Source: Sandaracinobacteroides sp041675905
GTDB lineage: Bacteria > Pseudomonadota > Alphaproteobacteria > Sphingomonadales > Sphingomonadaceae
Assembly (NCBI GenBank): GCA_041675905.1
Contig: JBAYSX010000003.1
Location: 1-64,000, forward strand
Reading direction: 5' to 3'
DNA length: 64,000 nucleotides
Part shown: positions 15,863-24,303 of the stretch, piece after piece
Layout: each line of letters starts with the position of its first letter
How positions within the stretch are numbered: the first letter of the stretch is position 1
Notes under the pieces: model-generated
Told to the model about the DNA's origin: nothing
The model's database searches: none
The model's input: only the letters and a program-made list of their open reading frames with translations
Position numbers and translations under genes: made by a program

Positions 15863-17793
15863 GGCTGTTCCGTGCCGGAACCTGAAAGTCGACGGTTGAC
15901 CACCTTGATAGCATCCGGTCGCCGTACCACGCCCGCATCGCGTTCCAGCACGCGCAGGAAGGTGCCAACCAGTTCGTCAGCACTTTCGCGCCGCATGCTT
16001 TCGCGGACCACAGACGTGAGCTGCGGCACCTGGGCAACATCACCGGCTTCCACCTTGTCCACCTTGACGACGAACCAGCCCTGGCCGCCCGGCGCTTCCA
16101 GAACGCGTGCAGCGCCAGGCTGGCTATTGGCCAGCATCAGCACCGGCGGCGGCACCTCCTGGTCCTGCTGCGCCATCTGCGTCAGCTCCAGCCGGCGTAC
16201 CGACAATTGCTGCGGCGCGGGCAAGCTGTTGGCGCGCGCGGCTTCGGCAAGCATCGCGTCTCCGCCAGCGATTTTATCCGCCATTGCTTTCGCCGCCTCC
16301 GACCGCGCATTATTCTGCCATGCAGCCGCCACATCGTCGCGGATGCTGGCCAAAGGCACAGGTTCAGGACGCATCACGTCAGTGATTTCGAACAGCGCAA
16401 AACGGTTGTCGCCAAGATCGACCGCATGGGCGCCATCTTCGGGCGAGGAGGCGAACACCTGGGTCAACAGACGGGGCTGGTCCACCCGGGTAACCTGATA
16501 GTCGTCAGAATATTGCCGGCCGTCGGCGGTAACCGGCGCCATCAGTTGCACCTGCAGTTCCATATCCTTCGCTACATCCGCCAGCGACCTGCCGTCGGCC
16601 AATTCATCCTCGGCCCTGGCGACGGAATCCGCCAGCAGTTCCTGGACCTTTTCTTCCGTCAATCGTTGGGTGATGTCTGCCGATACCGTTGCAAGCGGGC
16701 GCGGACTGGGCGGGACGACGGCGGTTGTCTGCACAATATGGAAGCCAAGCGGCGTTTCCACAGGGTTGCTGACCGCGCCCACGGCCAGAGCAAAGGCGGC
16801 GTCTGCAACCGCGGGGGCGGCCTGCTTGCCCAGCGCATCTTTGGAAATGCGGCCAAGGCGCGTATCGCCAGGCTCCCACCCCTGTGTACGGGCGGCCTCA
16901 TCGAAACCCACCCCGCCACGCACGGAAGCCACCAGCTTGTCCGCCGCAGCGCGATCCCGCACGATAATCTGGCTCACTTCGCGCAATTCGACGCCGCCAA
17001 ATTCCGCAGCATGCGTCTTGTAATATTCGGCGACTTCCTCCGGCGCGGGTGTGGCCTTGCCCAGGAATTTTTCCCGGTCGAACAGGACATAACGGAAAGT
17101 CCGTCGCTCCGGCAGGGTGTAGATCCGGCTGTTCGCCTTATGCCAAGTCTGTAATTGTTCGTCCGTCGGCGCGCCGGGCTCGGGCATGGCGGCGGACGGG
17201 ATGGCCAGAATATGCCCGTGCCGCACTTCCAGCAGTAATTTGGCGAAGGGTTCGGCCAGGCCTTGCGGCACGGTTACTCCAAGCGCAATCGGCTGCAATA
17301 TCTGGCGGCGGCGCAGATCGGTGGCGATGCCCTCGCGCAGCTCCTGTTCGCTGATGCGCTGGTCCGCCAGCAACCGCCGGAAGGTGGCCTCATCGAAAAT
17401 GCCATTTACCTGAAGCGCCGGGATGCTGGCAATTTCACCATCGACCATACGGCGCGATATGGGCATGTCATGCACGTCGCCAAAAGCGTTGATCGCAAGA
17501 CCCTGGATCAGTTGATCCAGCACCAGATCGCCGCCGCCAAGCGCTATGAACTGCGGCGTGGTCATTTCCGGGTTGCTTTCGCGTTCGGCCATCATCGCCC
17601 GATCGATCGTGGCAACATACTCCGTATCGGTCACTGCCTGCTTGCCGACCGTTGCCAGAACGGTTCCGTTCGCGCCGGAAACACCGCCCGGTCCGCTCGG
17701 TTGGAACATGGTGATGACCAGCGCGCCCAACGCCAGCGCAAGGATGGCGGCGCCAAACCAGGTGCCAACCGATTTCCGCAAAAAATTCAGCAT
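15859..17793 (-). CDS. ppiD: Periplasmic folding chaperone PpiD (SurA_N / parvulin-type)
   Basis: 644 residues. One N-terminal membrane anchor (about 12-30, WFGAAILALALGALVITMF) is followed by a SurA-like N-domain, then a parvulin-type rotamase region (about 255-360, SQIIVRDRAAADKLVASV ... PVETPLGFHIVQ) and a long helical tail. The family anchors in the inner membrane and helps newly exported proteins fold at the Sec exit. The length matches PpiD (about 620-650). It leads the ppiD-trpE-aroA run. Confidence 0.9.
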   Translation of the reverse strand: MLNFLRKSVGTWFGAAILALALGALVITMFQPSGPGGVSGANGTVLATVGKQAVTDTEYVATIDRAMMAERESNPEMTTPQFIALGGGDLVLDQLIQGLAINAFGDVHDMPISRRMVDGEIASIPALQVNGIFDEATFRRLLADQRISEQELREGIATDLRRRQILQPIALGVTVPQGLAEPFAKLLLEVRHGHILAIPSAAMPEPGAPTDEQLQTWHKANSRIYTLPERRTFRYVLFDREKFLGKATPAPEEVAEYYKTHAAEFGGVELREVSQIIVRDRAAADKLVASVRGGVGFDEAARTQGWEPGDTRLGRISKDALGKQAAPAVADAAFALAVGAVSNPVETPLGFHIVQTTAVVPPSPRPLATVSADITQRLTEEKVQELLADSVARAEDELADGRSLADVAKDMELQVQLMAPVTADGRQYSDDYQVTRVDQPRLLTQVFASSPEDGAHAVDLGDNRFALFEITDVMRPEPVPLASIRDDVAAAWQNNARSEAAKAMADKIAGGDAMLAEAARANSLPAPQQLSVRRLELTQMAQQDQEVPPPVLMLANSQPGAARVLEAPGGQGWFVVKVDKVEAGDVAQVPQLTSVVRESMRRESADELVGTFLRVLERDAGVVRRPDAIKVVNRRLSGSGTEQP

Positions 17794-17869
17794 CCAGAAC
17801 CTTATCCGTACTTTGACGCCCGGTGGCGTCAGACACCCCTAACGCCGGGTGGCGATTTTGGGAAGGTTC

Positions 17870-18313
17870 CTAGCCACCCGTTGTGATGCGTGCGGTCTCC
17901 GCATTGCGGGTGCCAGCGGGCGCATCCAGCAGTTCACGCAAGAATACACCCTTGTCCACCGAGGTGGTGGAGGGAGTTCCTGGCTGGTCACCCGCTGTGT
18001 TGCGGATTGCCGGATCGGTGTTGGTGGCCCCGGCATCATCCAGCATCCGGTTTTCGATTTCCGAACGCGGCGGCAACCGGACACCCGGGCCGAACAGGGT
18101 TTCCAGCGCCTGTTGCTGGCTATCCGCAGCCAGCGGGCGCGGAGCACCGGGGCGCGGCGGGGTCAGGGTGAAATCCGGAGGAATGACCAGTGGAGCCTGG
18201 CGGCCCACGGCAAATTCATCAGGGCGCTTGCGGTCGGCGATACTGCCGCCGCCACAGGCTGCCAACGCAAACCCCGCGAATCCGAGGAGCAATACGGCTG
18301 TTTTAGGCATCAT
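17870..18313 (-). CDS. DUF3035-type small lipoprotein
   Basis: 147 residues from ATG 18313, overlapping the end of lspA by 11 nt. The lipoprotein signal is clear (LLLGFAGFALAAC, then GGG). The mature part is Pro-rich (APLVIPPDFTLTPPRPGAP), with a conserved-looking segment QQALETLFGP ending in the middle. This resembles the DUF3035 family, which commonly sits next to lspA in alphaproteobacteria. Function is unknown. Translational coupling to the signal peptidase that would process it fits a shared envelope role. Confidence 0.8.
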   Translation of the reverse strand: MMPKTAVLLLGFAGFALAACGGGSIADRKRPDEFAVGRQAPLVIPPDFTLTPPRPGAPRPLAADSQQQALETLFGPGVRLPPRSEIENRMLDDAGATNTDPAIRNTAGDQPGTPSTTSVDKGVFLRELLDAPAGTRNAETARITTGG

Positions 18314-18794
18314 TGAGTTTTTCTTCCCCGGCATCTGAACGGTGCATGAGCGATCGGATGAGCAACACCACGACGCCCACGCTGATCGCCGCATCCGCGA
18401 CGTTAAACACATAGAATGACCATTGGCCAATGTGCAAATGAATGAAGTCTACAACATAGCCATAGCGAATGCGGTCGATAATATTGCCGATAGCGCCGCC
18501 CAGAATGAGGGCGAGCGCGAGGCTTTCCGGCCTATGTTTTTCCCGTCGAAGCCAGATGGCGACGAACAGCGCAATCCCCGCCGTCAGTCCGACCAGCAGC
18601 CAGCGGCCAAAATCGCCATCGGTTGTCAGCAGGCCCATGGAAACGCCCCGGTTTTCCACCCAGCTGAGCGAGAGAAAAGGCAGCACGGGAATATGCAGTA
18701 TTTCATCCAGTTCGAGGCCGTGGATGATCCAGCTTTTGGAAAGCTGATCGAGCAGCAACACGATCGCCGCCAGGCCATAAGGCCAAATTTTCAC
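18303..18794 (-). CDS. lspA: Lipoprotein signal peptidase (signal peptidase II)
   Basis: 163 residues from GTG 18794, which overlaps the ileS stop (GTGA). Four membrane helices are visible, along with the two aspartate motifs of SPase II: VENRGVSMGLL with the conserved Asn, GNIIDRIRYGYVVDFI (first catalytic Asp) and FNVADAAISVG (second). It removes signal peptides from diacylglyceryl prolipoproteins in the inner membrane. The ileS-lspA order is widely conserved. Confidence 0.95.
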   Translation of the reverse strand: MKIWPYGLAAIVLLLDQLSKSWIIHGLELDEILHIPVLPFLSLSWVENRGVSMGLLTTDGDFGRWLLVGLTAGIALFVAIWLRREKHRPESLALALILGGAIGNIIDRIRYGYVVDFIHLHIGQWSFYVFNVADAAISVGVVVLLIRSLMHRSDAGEEKLNDA

Positions 18795-21547
18795 GCTATG
18801 GCCTCCGCGCAGCGACCGCACAACTGCGTTTCCGCCGCCACATCGGGCAAATGCCGCCAGCATCGTTCGCAGCGTGGATCAGCGGAGATACGCACGCTTG
18901 CGGCGTCGGCATCTCCGGATGACACCTGCACCGATGCGACGAGACACAATGCGGAAAACGCCTCTGTATCAAAATCTTCCGCGTCGTCCTTCAATGAGAG
19001 ATCGACATGCGCCTCGCTGCTGCTGCCGATTTCCTTGTTCCGGCGTAGCGGTTCGATCTCCTGGGTGACGAGGCTGCGGAGTTCGCGCAAACGGGAAAAT
19101 TTTGCCTCCAGCGCCGTATCCCGCCGGGGCGCGTCCGCCCAGACCTGATGATGCACCGATGTTCCGTCACCGTATCGATGTTCCCAGGCTTCTTCGGAAG
19201 TAAATACCAGGACCGGCGACAGATATTTCACCAGCGCATCAAATAATATGGCCAGAGTTGTCCGGTACGCGCGGCGCGTCGGGGCATCGGAACGGTCGCA
19301 ATAGAGGCTGTCTTTGCGGATATCGAAGAAAAATGCCGACAAATCCTGATTGACGAAGGCCGAAATCGCCGCCGTATATTGATTATAGGCATGGCGTTCA
19401 ACAAAGGCGCGCAACTCTGCATCCAAGGCGGAAAGGCGCGACAGGATATAGCGTTCCAGTTCCGGCATGTCCGCCGGGGGCAGGGCCTCTGCCTCCGTAT
19501 AACCGGCCAGCGCGCCAAGCAAATAGCGTAAGGTATTGCGCAGCTTGCGATAGCTGTCGATGGAGGTTTGCAGCATCGCCTTGCCGAGCCGCACATCTTC
19601 GGTAAAATCGACGCCGCCCGCCCACAGTCGCAGCACATCCGCGCCGGATTCGCCGATCAGCTTCAGCGGGTCAACAACATTGCCCAGCGATTTCGACATC
19701 TTGCGCCCGCGTTCATCCAGCGTGAAGCCGTGGGTGAGCACCGCCTTGTAGGGCGGGCGTCCACGGGTTCCGCAGGATTCGAGCAATGACGACTGGAACC
19801 AGCCGCGATGCTGGTCGGAGCCTTCGAGATATAAATCCGCCTGTTTTGCGCCCAGCCGCGCTTCGGTTACGAAGGCATGGGTCGAACCGCTGTCGAACCA
19901 CACGTCGAGAATATCCGTCACCTGTTCATAATCGGCGGCGTCATATTCATGCCCGAGGAAATATTGCGGATCGCGCATCCACCAGGCGTCCGCGCCTTCT
20001 TCGGTGAACGCGGCCCTGATCCGCGCGTTGACGGCAGGATCCTGGAGATAATCGCCCGTGCCCTTCTTCACGAACAGCGTAAGCGGCACGCCCCAGGCCC
20101 GCTGGCGCGAAAGTACCCAATCGGGCCGGCCTTCGACCATGGCGCGGATACGGTTTTCGCCCTGCGCCGGGAACCAGCGGGTGGCTGCGATGCCCGCCAG
20201 CGCCCGCCCGCGCAAGGTGGTGCCGTCGCCCAGATCGCGGTCCATCGCGACAAACCATTGCGGCGTGCAGCGATAGATCAGTTTCGCCTTCGAGCGCCAG
20301 CTATGGGGGTAGGAGTGACGATAATCGGCGGCGGCGGCCAGCAGCGCTCCGGATTCGGCAAGCGCTGTACAGACCGGGCCGTCCGGCGCATTGACCTTGT
20401 ACACATGCTGCCCGCCGACGACCGGCCAGTCCGCCTGATAGACGCCATCCGGGCCGACAACGAACTTCGGTTCGATGCCGTGCGCCTTGCACAGCAGAAA
20501 GTCATCCTCGCCATGATCCGGAGCCATATGGACGAGGCCGGTGCCGGCGTCGGTGGTGACAAAATCGCCTGGCAACAGCGGACGCGGTTCGGCGAAGAAG
20601 CCGCCCTTTTCGTGCCAGGGGTGGCGGACGATGGCACCGGCGAGCGAGGTGCCAGAAATTGGAGAAACGCGTTTGACGCTCCATCCGGCGCGCGCGGCGA
20701 CGGAATCAAGAAGTTCGTTCGCAACCAGATACTTGTGGCCGTTAACTTCGCCTATCTGGTAGGAGATTTCTTCCCCATAGGCCAACGCCCGGTTCACCGG
20801 GAGCGTCCAGGGCGTGGTCGTCCAGATCACCGCATAAGCGCCGACCAGTTCGGGGCAGTTCGGCGCTTCCACAATCTCGAACGCCACATCCACCTGGGTG
20901 GAGGTCACATCCTCATATTCGACTTCCGCCTCTGCCAGCGCGGTTTGTTCGACCGGGGACCACATTACCGGCTTTGCACCGCGATAAAGCTGGCCGGTTT
21001 CGGCGAATTTCATCAACTCGGATGCAATGGTTGCTTCGGAAGAAAAATTCATGGTGAGATAGGGATTGTCCCACTCCCCCCACATGCCCAGCCGCTGAAT
21101 CTGTTCGCGCTGCACACCCACCCAGTGCGTTGCATAGTCACGGCATTGCTGACGGAAGGCGAGGAAATCCACCTCTTCCTTCTTGCGGCCTTCGGCGCGA
21201 TTCTGCTCCTCTACCCGCCATTCGATGGGTAGCCCGTGACAATCCCAGCCGGGAATGTAGGGCGCGTCATAGCCCAGCATATTGCGGGTGCGGACGACGA
21301 AATCTTTCAGGATGTGATTCATCGCATGGCCCAGATGCATGTCGCCGTTCGCATAGGGCGGGCCATCGTGCAGGATATAACGCGGGGCACCTTTCCGCGC
21401 GGCGCGCAACTGGCCGTAAGCATCCGCGTCCCGCCATTTTTGCAGCAGCCGCGGTTCGGTTTGGGCAAGACCGGCTTTCATCGGAAAGTCGGTTTTGGGC
21501 AGGAAAATGGTATGGCGGTAATCTGCCGCCGCTTTTGCATCGTTCAT
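18791..21547 (-). CDS. ileS: Isoleucyl-tRNA synthetase
   Basis: 918 residues from ATG 21547. The class I signatures are present: PPYANGDMHLGHAMN (HIGH region), WDCHGLPIEW, the editing domain in the middle and KMSKSLGN. The C-terminus has a zinc-binding cluster (CERCWRHLPDV, then LCGRCAE), as in bacterial type I IleRS. It charges tRNA-Ile. The start was chosen at the methionine before NDAKAAADYRHT, because the upstream extension is not conserved-looking. It is the first gene of ileS-lspA-lipoprotein. Confidence 0.96.
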   Translation of the reverse strand: MNDAKAAADYRHTIFLPKTDFPMKAGLAQTEPRLLQKWRDADAYGQLRAARKGAPRYILHDGPPYANGDMHLGHAMNHILKDFVVRTRNMLGYDAPYIPGWDCHGLPIEWRVEEQNRAEGRKKEEVDFLAFRQQCRDYATHWVGVQREQIQRLGMWGEWDNPYLTMNFSSEATIASELMKFAETGQLYRGAKPVMWSPVEQTALAEAEVEYEDVTSTQVDVAFEIVEAPNCPELVGAYAVIWTTTPWTLPVNRALAYGEEISYQIGEVNGHKYLVANELLDSVAARAGWSVKRVSPISGTSLAGAIVRHPWHEKGGFFAEPRPLLPGDFVTTDAGTGLVHMAPDHGEDDFLLCKAHGIEPKFVVGPDGVYQADWPVVGGQHVYKVNAPDGPVCTALAESGALLAAAADYRHSYPHSWRSKAKLIYRCTPQWFVAMDRDLGDGTTLRGRALAGIAATRWFPAQGENRIRAMVEGRPDWVLSRQRAWGVPLTLFVKKGTGDYLQDPAVNARIRAAFTEEGADAWWMRDPQYFLGHEYDAADYEQVTDILDVWFDSGSTHAFVTEARLGAKQADLYLEGSDQHRGWFQSSLLESCGTRGRPPYKAVLTHGFTLDERGRKMSKSLGNVVDPLKLIGESGADVLRLWAGGVDFTEDVRLGKAMLQTSIDSYRKLRNTLRYLLGALAGYTEAEALPPADMPELERYILSRLSALDAELRAFVERHAYNQYTAAISAFVNQDLSAFFFDIRKDSLYCDRSDAPTRRAYRTTLAILFDALVKYLSPVLVFTSEEAWEHRYGDGTSVHHQVWADAPRRDTALEAKFSRLRELRSLVTQEIEPLRRNKEIGSSSEAHVDLSLKDDAEDFDTEAFSALCLVASVQVSSGDADAASVRISADPRCERCWRHLPDVAAETQLCGRCAEAIA

Positions 21548-21703
21548 GGCGGCCCGCCTTAGTGGATATGAGGCGCGGTGCCAAGCGGCCAGTTGCAAAT
21601 GCTATTCAGCAATGTTATCAACTAAATATTTGATATTACTTGACATTTATCAATGACAGGCCCATGGATCAGCTAACGCCCCGGTTGTTAAGGAGATTTC
21701 GCC

Positions 21704-22186
21704 ATGCAAGGTGACAAGAAGGTAATAGATTATCTTAATGCTGTGCTGAAAGGCGAACTGACGGCGATCAACCAATATTTTCTGCATTACCGGATGCTGG
21801 ACAATTGGGGCACGAAAAGACTCGCCAAAAAGGAATATGACGAATCGATCGAAGAGATGAAGCATGCGGACTGGTTGATGGAACGGATATTGGTCCTCGA
21901 AGGTCTGCCGAATCTCCAGACGCTCGAGCGTCTTCGCATCGGTGAAAATGTGCCGGAGGTTATTCAGGCCGACCTGGATCTGGAAATCGATGCCGTGAAA
22001 TTGCTGCGCGAAGCCATTCCCTATTGTGAAAGCGTTCGTGATTTCGTGTCACGCGATCTGTTTGTGCGGATTATGGAAAGTGAAGAAGAGCATATCGACT
22101 TCCTTGAAACGCAACAGCAGATGATCAAGGACATGGGTGTTCAAAATTATCTGCAATTGCAGTCCCGTCCGGCGGAAGAAGGCTGA
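21704..22186 (+). CDS. bfr: Bacterioferritin
   Basis: 160 residues with a strong AAGGAG site before ATG 21704. Ferroxidase residues are in the expected places (Glu18, Glu51, His54, and Glu/His in SEEEHIDFLE), and the heme ligand Met52 is present (EEMKHADWLME). It forms a 24-mer iron store with heme at the subunit interfaces. The 100 bp upstream is AT rich. I saw no clear Irr or Fur operator there. It stands alone and converges on the HPr gene. Confidence 0.97.
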   Translation: MQGDKKVIDYLNAVLKGELTAINQYFLHYRMLDNWGTKRLAKKEYDESIEEMKHADWLMERILVLEGLPNLQTLERLRIGENVPEVIQADLDLEIDAVKLLREAIPYCESVRDFVSRDLFVRIMESEEEHIDFLETQQQMIKDMGVQNYLQLQSRPAEEG

Positions 22187-22192
22187 TCAACG

Positions 22193-22217
22193 CGGGGAGG
22201 GCCTTCAGTCCTCCCCG
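22193..22217. terminator. Hairpin between convergent bfr and HPr genes
   Basis: Stem CGGGGAGG (22193-22200) with CCTCCCCG (22210-22217) around a 9-nt loop, just after the bfr stop and across the HPr stop. The T-run is weak on both sides, so termination strength is uncertain. Confidence 0.5.
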
Positions 22218-22480
22218 AATTTACCTTCGACCAGCGCGATAATGGCTTCCAGGGCGGCGTGGGAATCCGGTCCCTGCGCCTCTACGCGAATTTCATCGCC
22301 GGGGGCCGCTGCCAGCATCATCAGTCCCATGATCGATGTGCCATTCACCAGTTCGCCCCCTTCGCGGGATACGGTGATAACGGCTTCATATTGGCTGGCG
22401 AGCGTTACAAACTTTGCGCTGGCGCGAGCATGCAGGCCGCGCTTGTTGCGAATCAGCAGATATTTCGGCCCTGAGTTCAG
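22205..22480 (-). CDS. ptsH: HPr-family phosphocarrier protein, CTG start
   Basis: 91 residues. Identity is clear: RNKRGLHARASAKFVTLA with phosphorylatable His17, and NGTSIMGLMMLAA with Ser49, the expected HprK site. There is no ATG, GTG or TTG in this frame between the upstream stop (TGA, about 60 nt before) and the conserved HPr core. The best start is CTG at 22480, with GGGAG seven bases before it. It overlaps the EIIA stop as CTGA, like the ATGA overlaps elsewhere in this locus. In alphaproteobacteria this HPr belongs to a regulatory PTS, taking phosphate from PtsP/EI-Ntr. Any gene caller that needs ATG/GTG/TTG would miss it. Confidence 0.9.
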   Translation of the reverse strand: MNSGPKYLLIRNKRGLHARASAKFVTLASQYEAVITVSREGGELVNGTSIMGLMMLAAAPGDEIRVEAQGPDSHAALEAIIALVEGKFGED

Positions 22481-22881
22481 GCGACTTCTCCCAATAGCCG
22501 GCTGGCAACCGAGATGTATTTGCGCCCTGCTTCTTGCGCCATGTCAACAGCCTCGCCAACATTTTTCTGCTTTCGCACACTGGCCAGCTTGATCAGCATC
22601 GGCAGATTGATTCCGGCGATCACCTCCAGATTCGGGCGGCCCAGCAGGGAAATCGCCAGATTGGACGGTGTTCCGCCGAACATGTCCGTCAGCAGGATCA
22701 CGCCATTGCCAGTATCCACCGCAACCGCAGCGCTGGCGATTTCAGCCCGCTTCACCTCCATATCGTCGTTCGCATCGATGCAGACGGCGATACATTGTTC
22801 CTGCGGGCCAACAACATGCTCCATCGCCGCCACAAATTCAGCAGCAAGCCTGCCATGCGTTACGACTACCATTCCGATCAT
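22477..22881 (-). CDS. PTS EIIA component, mannose (ManX/EIIA-Man) family
   Basis: 134 residues with the active-site His9 in MVVVTHGRLA and the family motif LLTDMFGGTPSNLA. It accepts phosphate from HPr. No EIIB or EIIC lies nearby, so this is a regulatory rather than sugar-transport PTS, as in rhizobia and other alphaproteobacteria. It overlaps rapZ upstream by 4 nt and the HPr gene downstream. Confidence 0.94.
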   Translation of the reverse strand: MIGMVVVTHGRLAAEFVAAMEHVVGPQEQCIAVCIDANDDMEVKRAEIASAAVAVDTGNGVILLTDMFGGTPSNLAISLLGRPNLEVIAGINLPMLIKLASVRKQKNVGEAVDMAQEAGRKYISVASRLLGEVA

Positions 22882-23864
22882 TCAGACCCCCTTCGCGGGC
22901 TTCCGGCATCCGCCGGTTCGTCAGCTCTCAATTCCACGTCCGGCACCGGTTGTTCCGATACATCCCTGTCTTCCGGTACACCAGCGGCAGCCTTGAACCC
23001 CTGATCACGGTGGACAACCGTATTGGCCCAGCCACGCTTTGCCAGCCACTTGCCCGCCGCTTCGGCCGCCGCCACCGACCGGTGCCGACCACCCGTACAA
23101 CCGAACGCCACCGTCACATAAGCCCTGCCTTCGCCAGCATATCCGGGCATCAACATGGCGAGAAGATTCATGATTGCCGCAAATGCCTGTGGCCAGGCCG
23201 GATCCTCCATCACATGCCGCGCTACGCGTGGGTCGCTACCCGTTAATGGTCGCAATTCTGGTTGCCAGTGCGGATTGCGCAAAAATCGCATATCGAACAT
23301 CAAATCGGCGTCGCGCGGTACACCGCGCGCATAACCGAAGCTCATGATCGTCAGCGTCAGTGGTTCGGATACATGACTGCGAAAGCGGGTGGCGATGGCA
23401 CGCCGCAGATCGTTGCTGCTATAATCGGTCGTGTCGATCACTACATCGGCGGCGCGGCGCAAGTTGCCCAGCACCTCCCGTTCGCGGGCAATGCCATCGC
23501 CTGCCGGGCGATCCCCGGCGAGCGGATGGCGGCGACGGGTTTCGGAAAAACGGTTGACCAGTTCGCTGCCGGCGCAATCGAGGAACAGGATACGCACGGG
23601 CCTGCCTGCCCGGGCCGAATCGTTAATGCGCGCCAGGATGGCGGTGCTATCGAAGGCACGCGTGCGGCTGTCGATACCGATCGCCAAAGGCTGCCGGGTC
23701 GGGGCGGATAACAAGGGCTGCAGCAAGGACAATGGCAAATTGTCCACGGCCTCATACCCCAGATCTTCCAGGGCCTTCAGCGCGACAGATTTGCCGGCAC
23801 CGGACATCCCCGTCACGAGCAGCACCGGCGTTATGCCTTCGGATTCAGGGGGCAGGCTATTCAT
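22878..23864 (-). CDS. rapZ: RapZ/YvcJ-family nucleotide-binding protein
   Basis: 328 residues from ATG 23864. The N-terminal Walker A is VTGMSGAGKS (residues 17-26). The C-terminal RapZ domain includes GCTGGRHRSVAAAE and FDMRFLRNPHW. In E. coli RapZ guides RNase E to the small RNA GlmZ; in alphaproteobacteria the target is not settled. The start codon lies inside the end of hprK, giving an 8-nt overlap. Acid-rich C-terminal tail (DVELRADEPADA). Confidence 0.93.
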   Translation of the reverse strand: MNSLPPESEGITPVLLVTGMSGAGKSVALKALEDLGYEAVDNLPLSLLQPLLSAPTRQPLAIGIDSRTRAFDSTAILARINDSARAGRPVRILFLDCAGSELVNRFSETRRRHPLAGDRPAGDGIAREREVLGNLRRAADVVIDTTDYSSNDLRRAIATRFRSHVSEPLTLTIMSFGYARGVPRDADLMFDMRFLRNPHWQPELRPLTGSDPRVARHVMEDPAWPQAFAAIMNLLAMLMPGYAGEGRAYVTVAFGCTGGRHRSVAAAEAAGKWLAKRGWANTVVHRDQGFKAAAGVPEDRDVSEQPVPDVELRADEPADAGSPRRGSE

Positions 23865-24303
23865 CGTCCCACCATAGACCACTTACGGCTGCGAGGGCCA
23901 CGGCCCATTCGGCGCGGATGGCCGCAGATGCCGGAAACGGATCGAACGCAAGACAGGGCAGCGATATGCCGACAAACTCCCGCGAGCCCGGGGAGGGCAG
24001 GCGGGCTGGCGGCACATCGAGATCAAGCACCAGCCTTATTGTCCCGGAAGCCGCATAGGGTACGGCAATCAGTCCGAGGCCACGGACTTCCATCCGCCCG
24101 GCAATCCGCGCCGGTGGCCGCGCGATAGCCATCCCGTTTTCGTTGGTGATATCCACCCGATCGTCCGCCACCAGCATCGCGCCGCGATCTATCAGCCGCA
24201 GAGCCAGATCGGATTTGCCAGATCCGGAAGCGCCGATCAGCAGCAGCCCGCCGGCATTCAGGCGCAGCGCCGTGCCATGCACCTGTTGTACGATCCCGCT
24301 CAT
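23857..24303 (-). CDS. hprK: HPr kinase/phosphorylase, short alphaproteobacterial form
   Basis: 148 residues, about half the length of Firmicute HprK, because only the catalytic C-terminal domain is present, as is usual in alphaproteobacteria. The P-loop is GASGSGKS (24-31), followed by LVADDRV and the HprK signature GRMEVRGLGL. It phosphorylates HPr on the regulatory serine (Ser49 here). It is overlapped by 4 nt with chvG upstream and by 8 nt with rapZ. Confidence 0.94.
   Translation of the reverse strand: MSGIVQQVHGTALRLNAGGLLLIGASGSGKSDLALRLIDRGAMLVADDRVDITNENGMAIARPPARIAGRMEVRGLGLIAVPYAASGTIRLVLDLDVPPARLPSPGSREFVGISLPCLAFDPFPASAAIRAEWAVALAAVSGLWWDDE

Noticed and set aside
19877..21232. 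451-codon plus-strand frame over ileS
   Set aside because: Antisense to a clear ileS gene.
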